Assembly: GCA_013362835.1 (NCBI GenBank)
Contig: JABFVJ010000051.1
Span: 1-16,282 of the forward strand
Length of the DNA: 16,282 bases
Reading direction: 5' to 3'
DNA from: Nonomuraea sp.
Lineage (GTDB): Bacteria; Actinomycetota; Actinomycetes; Streptosporangiales; Streptosporangiaceae
In this document: piece by piece, positions 6,764 to 16,097 of the stretch
Layout: every line of letters begins with the position of its first letter
How positions within the stretch are numbered: position 1 is the stretch's first letter
Notes under the pieces: generated by a model
The model's database searches: none
The model's input: only the letters and a program-made list of their open reading frames with translations
Told to the model about the DNA's origin: nothing
Program-made: the position numbers and the translations under genes

Positions 6764-8122
6764 TCACGTTGAGCGGGCGCGCCTGGCGCACACCGCCCGC
6801 GTGAGGACGTAGGCCACCACCGGCAGGACGAAGACCGCGATCCGGAGCCCCAGGACGACCGTCTGGTAGGTGTCGGCCGGGACCGTCAGCAGCGATCCCG
6901 GAGCCGGCGCGGGCGGCGGGAGGGGCGCGGCGGAGTGCATGGCGGGCGGCGCCGCGGACACCCACGTCCCCGCCCACAGCACCGTGAAGAACGTGATGAC
7001 GGCCACGCCGAACGCCGTGCGCCCCGGCGCCCGCGAGGGCCGGTCCAGCAGGTGGTGGTGGCGGACGTCGCCGGTGCGGCGGCGCTCGATGAACGGGTAG
7101 AGGAACAGCACCCCGAAGAAGGCCGTCAGGATCAGCGGCGGGATCCACAGCCCGAGCTGCAGCACGAACCCGCCGACGGTGATCTCCCAGGGCGGCGCCA
7201 GCCGCTGCGCGCCGTCGAGCACCCCGTAGTACCAGAACGGCTGCGCCGACGGCGGAGCCGAGCCCTGCCGGTACGCCCCGTGCTCCCACACCGGGTTGAC
7301 CCGCACGAGCGTGGCCAGCAACGCGATGGCCGCGATCGTGAACAGCGCGGTGGCGCCGTTCTTGACCGCGAAGTACGGGAAGAAGGGCCCGCCGGTGACC
7401 TTGTCCTCGGCCGTGGCGGTCGCCCGGCGTTCGGTGTGCTTCTGCCGCCAGGTGAGGACCAGCCCGTGCAGCGGCACCACCGCGAGCAGGATGCCCGGCA
7501 CCAGCAGCACGTGCGTGACGAAGATCCGCGGGATGACCTGCCCCGGGAAACCGCCGTCGAACACGAACGCCGACACGTACGTGCCCACCAGCGGGATCGA
7601 CAGCAGCAGCCCCTGCGCCTGCCGCAGCCCGGTCATGCCGAGCTGGTCGGCCGGCAGGGAGACGCCGAGGAACGACTCGAACAGCGCCAGCCCGAACAGC
7701 AGCACGCCGAGCATCCAGATCACCTCGCGCGGCTTCCTGAACGCCCCGGTGAAGAAGACGCGGCACAGGTGGGCCACGATCGCCAGCACGAAGATCGTCG
7801 CCGACCAGTGGTGGAGCTGGCGGATCAGCAGCCCGCCGCGCACGTTGAGGCTGATCTCCACGACGGAGTCGTAGGCCACGTCCGGGTTGGGCTTGTAGAA
7901 CAGCGTCAGGAAGGTGCCGGTGAGCACCAGCATCACGAACGAGTACAGCGCGAGCTCGCCCAGCAGGAACGACCAGTGGCTCGGGAAGAGCTTGCGGAGC
8001 TGCGGGCGCAGCCACCGGCCGAACGGCAGCCGGTCGTCGAGGTAGATCGCCGTGTCCCTGGCCGTCTTGGCCGATCCGGCGACGAAGCGTTCACGACGCT
8101 TGGGCTTCGTAGGAGTGGCCAT
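6764..8122 (-). CDS. Stand-alone cytochrome b (QcrB-like) membrane protein
   Basis: A 452-residue cytochrome b of the bc1/b6f family, with an N-terminal haem domain and a C-terminal subunit-IV-like domain. Haem ligands are present: His104-x13-His118 in helix B and His204-x14-His219 in helix D, the b6-like spacing. The Qo-region G-V-S-L-P-A-D-Q-L-G-M-T-G-L (about 153-166) is recognisable. At the PEWY position, however, the protein reads P-F-W-Y (295-298), so the conserved acidic residue is missing. A Pro/Ala-rich segment near residues 405-430 precedes a final helix. No Rieske (QcrA) or cytochrome c (QcrC) gene is adjacent, so this is probably an extra paralogue rather than the main bc1 subunit. 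It should bind haem and sit in the cytoplasmic membrane; its electron donor and acceptor are unknown. AGGAGG lies five bases before the ATG. It is divergent from ppdK across a shared operator. Confidence 0.85.
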   Translation of the reverse strand: MATPTKPKRRERFVAGSAKTARDTAIYLDDRLPFGRWLRPQLRKLFPSHWSFLLGELALYSFVMLVLTGTFLTLFYKPNPDVAYDSVVEISLNVRGGLLIRQLHHWSATIFVLAIVAHLCRVFFTGAFRKPREVIWMLGVLLFGLALFESFLGVSLPADQLGMTGLRQAQGLLLSIPLVGTYVSAFVFDGGFPGQVIPRIFVTHVLLVPGILLAVVPLHGLVLTWRQKHTERRATATAEDKVTGGPFFPYFAVKNGATALFTIAAIALLATLVRVNPVWEHGAYRQGSAPPSAQPFWYYGVLDGAQRLAPPWEITVGGFVLQLGLWIPPLILTAFFGVLFLYPFIERRRTGDVRHHHLLDRPSRAPGRTAFGVAVITFFTVLWAGTWVSAAPPAMHSAAPLPPPAPAPGSLLTVPADTYQTVVLGLRIAVFVLPVVAYVLTRAVCARRARST

Positions 8123-8150
8123 GGGCGCCTCCTGGTGGGGGTGTGATCTG

Positions 8151-8179
8151 ATTCTGCACCCGTGGCCGAACTTTCTCAA
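8151..8179 (-). promoter_or_regulatory. Cytochrome b promoter
   Basis: On the minus strand TTGAGA (8179-8174) and CAGAAT (8156-8151) are separated by 17 bases. The start would fall near 8144, giving a leader of about 22 bases that contains AGGAGG. The palindromic operator begins one base upstream of the -35. Confidence 0.55.
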
Positions 8180-8180
8180 G

Positions 8181-8212
8181 AATTGGTGTAAACCAATTGG
8201 TATAAACCAATT
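8181..8212. promoter_or_regulatory. Two overlapping palindromic operators (HutC/DasR-like)
   Basis: Two perfect inverted repeats overlap: AATTGGTGTAAACCAATT (8181-8198) and AATTGGTATAAACCAATT (8195-8212). Each has 7-base arms and a 4-base spacer, and they share the AATT at 8195-8198, with centres 14 bases apart. The TGGT-N4-ACCA core has the geometry of sites bound by HutC-subfamily GntR regulators such as DasR and NagR/YvoA, but the regulator is not in the window. The pair touches the -35 of the cytochrome b promoter and covers the expected -35 of the ppdK promoter, so one regulator could act on both. The surrounding 8171-8240 stretch is about 36% G+C (25 of 70 bases), far below its neighbours. 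Confidence 0.8.
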
Positions 8213-8228
8213 TATCGGGCAGTGGTCC

Positions 8229-8234
8229 TATAAT
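8229..8234 (+). promoter_or_regulatory. ppdK promoter -10 element
   Basis: TATAAT is a perfect -10 match. At the 17-base position upstream (8206-8211) the sequence is ACCAAT, not a -35 match, and belongs to the right arm of the second palindrome. Transcription should begin near 8241. The weak -35 fits a promoter that depends on or is blocked by the bound regulator. Confidence 0.6.
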
Positions 8235-8240
8235 TGGATT

Positions 8241-8352
8241 AGACCTGTGGTGTGCCGTTGACCTGCAAAAACGATGACTTAACCGAGGAGTGAAGTTTCA
8301 TCATCAATTTCGCCGGTAGAGTCCGGCACAGAAGCGTTGGATTGGAGCTGTG
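8241..8352 (+). other. ppdK 5' leader, about 110 bases
   Basis: If transcription starts near 8241 the ppdK message has an unusually long leader for this window. It contains a hairpin GCCGG-TAGAGT-CCGGC (8312-8327). It also has a possible imperfect stem of 8273-8280 with 8293-8295 plus 8298-8302 (two-base bulge), whose loop displays the ribosome-site-like GAGGAG. Tiny frames (for example ATG-ACT-TAA at 8274) have no coding merit. I recognise no known riboswitch. Confidence 0.3.
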
Positions 8353-10989
<2,637 letters not shown>

Positions 10990-10995
10990 CGCGCC

Positions 10996-11024
10996 CCTGA
11001 GGGCGGCCGGCGGCCGCCCTCAGG
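10996..11024. terminator. Bidirectional terminator hairpin, ppdK and M48 peptidase genes
   Basis: A perfect 13-base-pair stem (10996-11008 with 11012-11024) with a 3-base loop, almost entirely G+C. It begins six bases after the ppdK stop. The right arm contains the stop codon of the convergent M48 gene (11020-11022), so the hairpin serves both. There is no T-run. Confidence 0.8.
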
Positions 11025-12513
11025 TCGAAGTCAGCGCCTCTTCCACGGGCACGTAGTCGTGCCGCATCCCGTGGTCGCCGAGCCACTGCCGCAACCCCGC
11101 CACCGCACCCGGATCCCCGGCGACCTGAGCCGCGTACTCCGACAGCGCCACCTCTTCGCCGTCCTCGAACAGCAGCCGCGCGGGCCCGGACCACGACAGG
11201 GTCCACCGCGCCTCCCCGAGCCGGATCAGCACGGCCTCCAGCGCCTGCCCGAGCACCCCGGCGAGCAGCGTCTCCGACGGCCGCCAGCCCAGCTCGCGCA
11301 GCTGCTCCTCCAGCTCCGCCTGCCGCCCCCTGGCGATCGCCTCGAAGGCCGCGTCCAGGTACGGCCGCGCCGCCCCCATCACCCGCTGCCCCGCCACCGC
11401 GAGGTCGTGCAGCGCCTCGGCGTTGCGGCCCGCGTACATGCCCTGCGCGACCAGCTCCTCCCACGGCACCGGACGCAGCCCGGTCAGCGCCTCCTGGGTC
11501 CACATCGACCGCTCCACCGCCTCGACCGCGACGTCCGGGTCGCGCAGCAGCGTCAGGGCCGAACGCGGGTCGGGCACGTGCTGCGGCTCGGCCAGGTGCT
11601 CGGCGGCGGCGAGACGTTCGGCCAGACCGGGATGGGAGTCGTACGGCGAGACCTCCTGCGGCTCCCCGGCCCGCCCGGCGATCTCGGCCTGCCTGCCGGG
11701 GTCGCGCATCAGCGCGTGGAACCCGCCGAACACCGACGCGGGACGGACCCCGCCCACGCCGGTCAGCGACAGGTAGTCGTGGACGTACAGGTCCCAGCCC
11801 AGGGCGGTGTTGTGGATCTTGTGGAGGGCGTTCGCCATGGCCTGCCGGCCGCCGATCGACACGCCGAGCGCGTCGGCCTCCAGCTCCTGCCTGCGCGACA
11901 CGGCCTGCGAAACCCGCAGGTAGAGCTTGGCGTACCAGGAGAAGAGCCGTTGAATGAACGGGTGGTTGCCGAGCCCCTGCACGGTCGCGATCAGCGACAC
12001 CCGCCCCCGGTAGACGGGCGCGCCCAGCCGCGTGTGGGCGCCGCTGTAGTGGCCGAGCTCGTGGCCGAGCACCCAGCGCATCTCGTCGACGGTGAGGGTC
12101 TGCAGGAGCGGCAGCCCGATGTACATGCGCCGCCGCGTCGCCCGCAGCCCCAGGAAGCGGGTGTCCTCGGAGACCGCCGCGTTCACCTCGGCGACCAGGC
12201 GGATCTCGTCGGGAGGCGCGGTGCGTACGCGCTGGGCGAGCTCCTCGACCGTCCGCCAGAGCGCGGGCTCGTGCTCGCGCCCCACCGGCACCCCGGGCTG
12301 CTCGCCGCCCGAGCCGCGGCCCGCCATGAACAGGGCCCGCACGAGCGCGCCCGCGGCCAGCGTGAGCACGATCGCGACCTTGAGCGCGGTGGCGTGGAAG
12401 TCCACGATCAGCAGGACGTCGAAGAACACGGCGGCCCCGAGGACGAGGCCGACCAGAACGTAGAAGCCGGCGAGCAGGCTGTAGGCCAGCACCGCTCGGA
12501 ACGCTGTCGTCAT
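11020..12513 (-). CDS. M48-family membrane metallopeptidase
   Basis: A 497-residue zinc protease. Two N-terminal membrane helices (about 5-30 and 44-64) are followed by the M48 domain. The zinc site is H-E-L-G-H (151-155), with Glu210 of E-L-E-A-D-A-L-G as the third ligand (E-x-x-x-D). Family members (Ste24/HtpX-like) cleave membrane or secreted proteins, often in membrane quality control; the substrate here is unknown. The region beyond about residue 330 is a long Glu/Leu/Ala-rich soluble C-terminus that I do not recognise as a named domain. ATG at 12513 is preceded by GGGAG about nine bases upstream. The gene is divergent from dgt over 80 bases and convergent with ppdK, sharing its terminator. 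Confidence 0.88.
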   Translation of the reverse strand: MTTAFRAVLAYSLLAGFYVLVGLVLGAAVFFDVLLIVDFHATALKVAIVLTLAAGALVRALFMAGRGSGGEQPGVPVGREHEPALWRTVEELAQRVRTAPPDEIRLVAEVNAAVSEDTRFLGLRATRRRMYIGLPLLQTLTVDEMRWVLGHELGHYSGAHTRLGAPVYRGRVSLIATVQGLGNHPFIQRLFSWYAKLYLRVSQAVSRRQELEADALGVSIGGRQAMANALHKIHNTALGWDLYVHDYLSLTGVGGVRPASVFGGFHALMRDPGRQAEIAGRAGEPQEVSPYDSHPGLAERLAAAEHLAEPQHVPDPRSALTLLRDPDVAVEAVERSMWTQEALTGLRPVPWEELVAQGMYAGRNAEALHDLAVAGQRVMGAARPYLDAAFEAIARGRQAELEEQLRELGWRPSETLLAGVLGQALEAVLIRLGEARWTLSWSGPARLLFEDGEEVALSEYAAQVAGDPGAVAGLRQWLGDHGMRHDYVPVEEALTST

Positions 12514-12549
12514 GGGGGAGGGCTCCCGGGGAAGGGGTTCTCGCGAGGC

Positions 12550-12583
12550 TTGACACTAGCGGAGTCGGGAAACTGGATAAAAT
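12550..12583 (+). promoter_or_regulatory. Possible dgt promoter
   Basis: TTGACA (12550-12555) and TAAAAT (12578-12583) both match consensus, but the 22-base spacing is too long. The true -10 may be an overlapping TGGATA or GGATAA (18-19 bases). No ribosome site precedes the ATG at 12594, so the message is probably leaderless or nearly so. Confidence 0.4.
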
Positions 12584-12593
12584 CACTGCACAG

Positions 12594-13814
12594 ATGTCGT
12601 ACTACGACGAGCACGACCGAGAGCGATGGGTCCCGGAACCTCCCGGCAACCCCGAACGCGCCGCGTTCGAGCGCGACCGCGCCCGGGTGCTCCACAGCGC
12701 CGCGCTGCGCAGGCTGGCGGCCAAGACGCAGGTCGTGGGCCCCGGCGAGACGCTCGGCGGCGGCCAGCACATCCCGCGCACCCGGCTGACGCACTCGCTC
12801 GAATGCGCCCAGGTCGGCAGGGAGATGGGGGCCACGCTCGGCGTCGACCCCGACCTGGTGGAGACCGCCTGCCTGGCGCACGACCTCGGCCATCCGCCGT
12901 TCGGTCACAACGGCGAGGTGGCGCTCAACGCGCTGGCCACCTCCTGCGGCGGCTTCGAGGGCAACGCGCAGAGCCTGCGCCTGCTCACCCGGCTGGAGGC
13001 CAAGGTCCTCACGGAAGACGGCCGCAGCGCCGGGCTCAACCTCACCAGGGCGGCGCTCGACGCCTCCATCAAATACCCCTGGACGTGCGAGAAGTCCCCG
13101 AAGTTCGGCGTCTACCACGACGACCTGCCCGTCTTCCAGTGGATCAGGGAGGACGCCCCGGAAGGCCGGGTCAGCTTCGAGGCCCAGATCATGGACTGGG
13201 CCGACGACGTCGCCTACTCCGTCCACGACCTCGAAGACGCCCTGCACTCCGGCCACGTCACCCCCGAGGCGCTCCAGTCGGCCGCAGAGCGCAGGGAGGT
13301 CGCCCGGATCACCCGCACCTGGTACGCGCCCGGCGCCGACCCCGCCGAGCTGGAGGACGTCTTCGCCAAGCTGATCGCCGACCCGCTGTGGCCGCGCCGC
13401 TTCGAGGCCACGCTCGCCGACCTCGCCGGCCTCAAGGCGCTCACCAGCGGCCTCATCGGCCGCTTCTGCCGCTCGGCCCAGACGGCCACCAAGGAGGTCT
13501 ACGGCGCCCGCCACCGCGCCGACCTCGTCGTCCCGCACGCCACGCTGCTGGAGTGCGCCCTGCTCAAGGGCGTGACCGCCCACTACGTGATGACCACGGA
13601 AGGCCACCACGCCAACCAGGCCAGGCAGCGCGAGCTGATCACCGAGCTCGCCTCCCTCATCACCCTCGGCGCCCCCGGCACCCTCGAACCCGCCTTCAGG
13701 CCCGCCTTCCAGGAGGCGCCCGACGATCCGGCGCGGGTGCGGGTCGTGATCGACCAGATCGCCTCGCTCACCGACACCTCGGCCGTGGCCTGGCATCGGC
13801 GGCTGTCCACATGA
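12594..13814 (+). CDS. dgt: Deoxyguanosinetriphosphate triphosphohydrolase-like protein
   Basis: A 406-residue HD-domain enzyme that removes triphosphate from dGTP or other dNTPs in the cytoplasm and so controls dNTP pools. The HD metal site is complete: His67 in R-L-T-H-S-L-E, His96-Asp97 in A-H-D-L-G-H-P-P-F-G-H-N-G-E, and the late Asp in D-W-A-D-D-V-A-Y-S-V-H-D (201-212). The N-terminal A-L-R-R-L-A-A-K-T-Q-V segment (37-47) is the family's nucleotide-binding and oligomer region. Length fits the bacterial type-2 group, shorter than the E. coli Dgt. The ATG at 12594 lacks a ribosome site, consistent with a leaderless start. dgt and dnaG are commonly close in actinobacteria; here two genes separate them. 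Confidence 0.94.
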   Translation: MSYYDEHDRERWVPEPPGNPERAAFERDRARVLHSAALRRLAAKTQVVGPGETLGGGQHIPRTRLTHSLECAQVGREMGATLGVDPDLVETACLAHDLGHPPFGHNGEVALNALATSCGGFEGNAQSLRLLTRLEAKVLTEDGRSAGLNLTRAALDASIKYPWTCEKSPKFGVYHDDLPVFQWIREDAPEGRVSFEAQIMDWADDVAYSVHDLEDALHSGHVTPEALQSAAERREVARITRTWYAPGADPAELEDVFAKLIADPLWPRRFEATLADLAGLKALTSGLIGRFCRSAQTATKEVYGARHRADLVVPHATLLECALLKGVTAHYVMTTEGHHANQARQRELITELASLITLGAPGTLEPAFRPAFQEAPDDPARVRVVIDQIASLTDTSAVAWHRRLST

Positions 13815-13822
13815 CGGCGAAA

Positions 13823-13838
13823 CCGCTGTCACAAGCGG
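13823..13838 (+). terminator. Short hairpin after dgt
   Basis: CCGCT (13823-13827) pairs with AGCGG (13834-13838) around GTCACA, nine bases after the dgt stop, followed by CTTTCCC. The stem is only five pairs, so this is a weak terminator candidate. Confidence 0.35.
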
Positions 13839-13862
13839 CTTTCCCGATGTCCCCGGTCGGCG

Positions 13863-13868
13863 GATACT
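13863..13868 (+). promoter_or_regulatory. -10 of leaderless promoter for oxidoreductase gene
   Basis: GATACT lies six bases before the ATG at 13875, and no ribosome site is present in the gap. The -35 is not clear. The layout matches the other leaderless promoters in the window. Confidence 0.45.
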
Positions 13869-13874
13869 GCGCGC

Positions 13875-15038
13875 ATGGCCACATATGTGATCGTCGGCGC
13901 GGGCCTGGCAGGGGCCAAGGCGGCGCAGACGTTGCGCGAGGAGGGCTTCGACGGCGAGATCGTGCTCGTCGGCGCGGAGACCGAACGCCCGTATGAACGA
14001 CCGCCCCTGTCCAAGGAGTACCTGCAGGGCAGGAGCGAACGAGAGAAGATCTTCGTCCACCCGCCGGAATGGTACGCCGACAACGACGTGGACCTGCGGC
14101 TCGGCCTGCCCGTCACCCGCATCGAGCTCGACCGCCACCTGGTCAGGCTCGCCGACGGGTCGCGCCGGCGGTACGACAAGCTGCTCATCGCGACCGGCGC
14201 CACGCCGAGACGGCTGCCCGGCCCCGCCTACTACCTGCGTACGGTCGAGGACAGCGAGGCCCTGAGGCGGCGCTTCGCCGAGGGCGGCAGCGTGATCGTG
14301 GTCGGCGCCTCCTGGATCGGGCTGGAGACCGCCGCGGCGGCCCGTACGGCGGGCTGCGCGGTCACGGTCGTCGAACCCGAGCCGACCGCCCTGAACCGGG
14401 CACTCGGCCCCGAACTCGGCGACCTGTTCGCCCGCCTGCACGCCCGCAACGGCGTCGAGCTGCGTTTCGGCACCGCCGCCGCCGAGGTCACCGAGACCGG
14501 CGTACGGCTCAGCTCGGGGGAGCGCCTGACCGCCGACCTCGTCGTGGCGGGCATCGGCGCCGCGCCCGAGGTGGAGCTCGCCCGCGACGCAGGTCTGGAC
14601 GTCGGCCACGGCATCCTCACCGACGCCGCGCTGCGCACCTCGCACCCCGACGTGTACGCCGCCGGCGACGTCGCCGAGCCCTTCCACCCCCTGTACGGCA
14701 GGCGCGTACGCGTCGAGCACTGGGCCAACGCCCTCGACGGCGGTCCGGCCGCCGCCCGCTCGATGCTCGGCCAGGACGTCGTCCACGACCCGATCCCGTA
14801 CTTCTACACCGACCAGTACGACCTGGGCATGGAGTTCTCCGGCCTCGTCGACGGCTACGACGAGATCGTCTACCGGGGGTCGGTGGAGGAGCTGAGGTTC
14901 ATCGCGTACTGGCTGCGCGAGGGCCGGGTGGTCGCCGGCATGAACGTCAACACCTGGGACGTCGTGGACGAGATCCAGCAGCTCATCCGGTCGGGTGTCA
15001 TCGTTGACCAAAAGGAGTTGTCGACGGGTCCGCTGTGA
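13875..15038 (+). CDS. FAD/NAD(P)-dependent oxidoreductase (ferredoxin/rubredoxin reductase type)
   Basis: A 387-residue two-dinucleotide-binding flavoprotein. The FAD Rossmann motif is V-I-V-G-A-G-L-A-G-A-K (residues 5-15). The E-R-P-Y-E-R-P-P-L-S-K segment (37-47) is characteristic of the BphA4/AIF-like ferredoxin reductases. The second nucleotide fold has V-V-G-A-S-W-I-G-L-E (142-151), and the FAD-phosphate motif is V-Y-A-A-G-D-V-A-E. The C-terminal domain begins near residue 300 with P-Y-F-Y-T-D-Q-Y-D. Such enzymes pass electrons from NAD(P)H to a small iron-sulfur protein or P450 chain, but no ferredoxin or oxygenase gene is adjacent, so the partner is unknown. No Cys pair for disulfide chemistry is visible. 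Its 3' end overlaps the convergent LytM lipoprotein gene by 41 bases. Confidence 0.9.
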   Translation: MATYVIVGAGLAGAKAAQTLREEGFDGEIVLVGAETERPYERPPLSKEYLQGRSEREKIFVHPPEWYADNDVDLRLGLPVTRIELDRHLVRLADGSRRRYDKLLIATGATPRRLPGPAYYLRTVEDSEALRRRFAEGGSVIVVGASWIGLETAAAARTAGCAVTVVEPEPTALNRALGPELGDLFARLHARNGVELRFGTAAAEVTETGVRLSSGERLTADLVVAGIGAAPEVELARDAGLDVGHGILTDAALRTSHPDVYAAGDVAEPFHPLYGRRVRVEHWANALDGGPAAARSMLGQDVVHDPIPYFYTDQYDLGMEFSGLVDGYDEIVYRGSVEELRFIAYWLREGRVVAGMNVNTWDVVDEIQQLIRSGVIVDQKELSTGPL

Positions 15039-15888
15039 TCGCGCTGTCGTCGTCGTCCTGGCGGGGCTTGTCGGTCCTCTTGCTGCCCTGGGCCACCTTC
15101 TTCGGCTTGCACTGCACCGCGCAGCGCGGCGTCTCGCCGAGCCTGCCGCGCAGCGCCAGCGTCTCCTTGCGGGGGGAGAGCGTGCGGTTGCCGGTCTGCC
15201 AGGCGTCCAGGTAGTCCCACGGCTCGACCATGCCCCTGCGTACCCACCAATAGGCCGGGCCGGTCTTCCACGAGATCGCGAAGTACAGGTTGGAGCCGGT
15301 GTCGCGGGCGTTGCCCGACCTGCCCACCTTGCCGAGCAACTGCCCGGCCTTGACGCGTACGCCGGGCTTGATCCCCTCGACGACGGAGTCGAGGTGGCCG
15401 CCGAGGTAACGCACGCCGTCGTCGCCGACGATCGTGACGAACCTGCCCTCGCGGTCGGCGCCCCTGTCCGTGGACGGGCGCCACCTGTTCTGCACGTTCA
15501 CCTCGTCGACGACCCCGTCGACGGGCGCCACGAACGAGCAGCCCTGCGCGGCCCAGATCGTCGTCTTGGGCAGCACGAGCAGGCTGCGCTGGTAGGTGGT
15601 GCGACAGTCCTTGACCGGGAACGCGTAGGTGAACTTCGACAGCTTGGGCGGCGGCACCTTGACCGGGTCGTCACCCTTCGGCGGCTGCTCGGCGGCCTGA
15701 TGGGACGGGCTGGGCAGAGGAGTGGTGGCATCGGCCACCGGAGTGGGGCTCGTGGGGACGCTCGTGGCGGGGGCGGTGGACGGCGACTGGGCGCTGACAC
15801 CCGCCACCCCGGTCGCCTGGGCGCAGGCGCCGGTGAGCAGCACGGCGCCGACGACGGCCGCCCATCGTCCGATATGCCCCGATTGCAT
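14998..15888 (-). CDS. M23/LytM-fold lipoprotein, probably non-catalytic
   Basis: A 296-residue exported protein. The signal peptide ends L-L-T-G-A-C (Cys22), followed by a Ser/Thr/Pro/Ala-rich linker (about 30-80) and a LytM-like fold (about 110-205). The fold is shown by F-V-A-P-V-D-G-V-V (119-127), Y-L-G-G-H-L-D-S (161-168), V-K-A-G-Q-L-L-G-K-V-G-R-S-G-N (179-193) and G-S-N-L-Y-F-A-I (198-205). The zinc-binding H-x-H of active members is N-L-Y here (200-202), and the first-ligand H...D motif is absent; only His165 remains. It likely binds peptidoglycan or regulates another hydrolase rather than cutting. Four Cys in the mature protein (95, 117, 256, 260) could form disulfides. I chose the ATG at 15888 (GGGGA six bases upstream). 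A GTG at 15918 also has a good site (GAGGG) and would add ten residues. Confidence 0.78.
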   Translation of the reverse strand: MQSGHIGRWAAVVGAVLLTGACAQATGVAGVSAQSPSTAPATSVPTSPTPVADATTPLPSPSHQAAEQPPKGDDPVKVPPPKLSKFTYAFPVKDCRTTYQRSLLVLPKTTIWAAQGCSFVAPVDGVVDEVNVQNRWRPSTDRGADREGRFVTIVGDDGVRYLGGHLDSVVEGIKPGVRVKAGQLLGKVGRSGNARDTGSNLYFAISWKTGPAYWWVRRGMVEPWDYLDAWQTGNRTLSPRKETLALRGRLGETPRCAVQCKPKKVAQGSKRTDKPRQDDDDSAITADPSTTPFGQR

Positions 15889-16084
15889 GATCTTCCCCAC
15901 CCGTGTCACCGTTTCCACCGACAACCCTCACCTTTGTAGCCGACCACGGGGCTCCGCATCACCAGTTTCCCGCTTTAGCAACCCAGAGGTGACGCCCGTC
16001 TTCCCCGCGCGCCCACGGCCCCTGTCTCCCCGCCCACCGGCCACGGGACACCCCGGATGGGGCGGAACCGTCGGCCGGGCGGAA

Positions 16085-16090
16085 TAGACT
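16085..16090 (+). promoter_or_regulatory. -10 of leaderless promoter for dnaG
   Basis: TAGACT lies seven bases before the GTG at 16098, the spacing for a transcript that starts at the start codon. No ribosome site or clear -35 is visible. The rest of the roughly 200 bases between the LytM gene and dnaG shows nothing else I can name. Confidence 0.45.
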
Positions 16091-16097
16091 CACCGGC

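Noticed and set aside
8242..8265. Direct repeat GACCTG twice, 18 bases apart, in the ppdK leader
   Set aside because: Six-base repeats at this spacing are common by chance and no third copy is present.
8290..8319. Nine-codon leader peptide frame before ppdK (GTG...TAG)
   Set aside because: The GAGGA is directly against the GTG with no spacing, and the product has no run of regulatory codons.
12510..15011. Minus-strand open frame of 833 codons across dgt and the oxidoreductase
   Set aside because: It spans two well-identified genes and their gap, with Gly/Val/Asp/Arg-rich non-protein-like composition.
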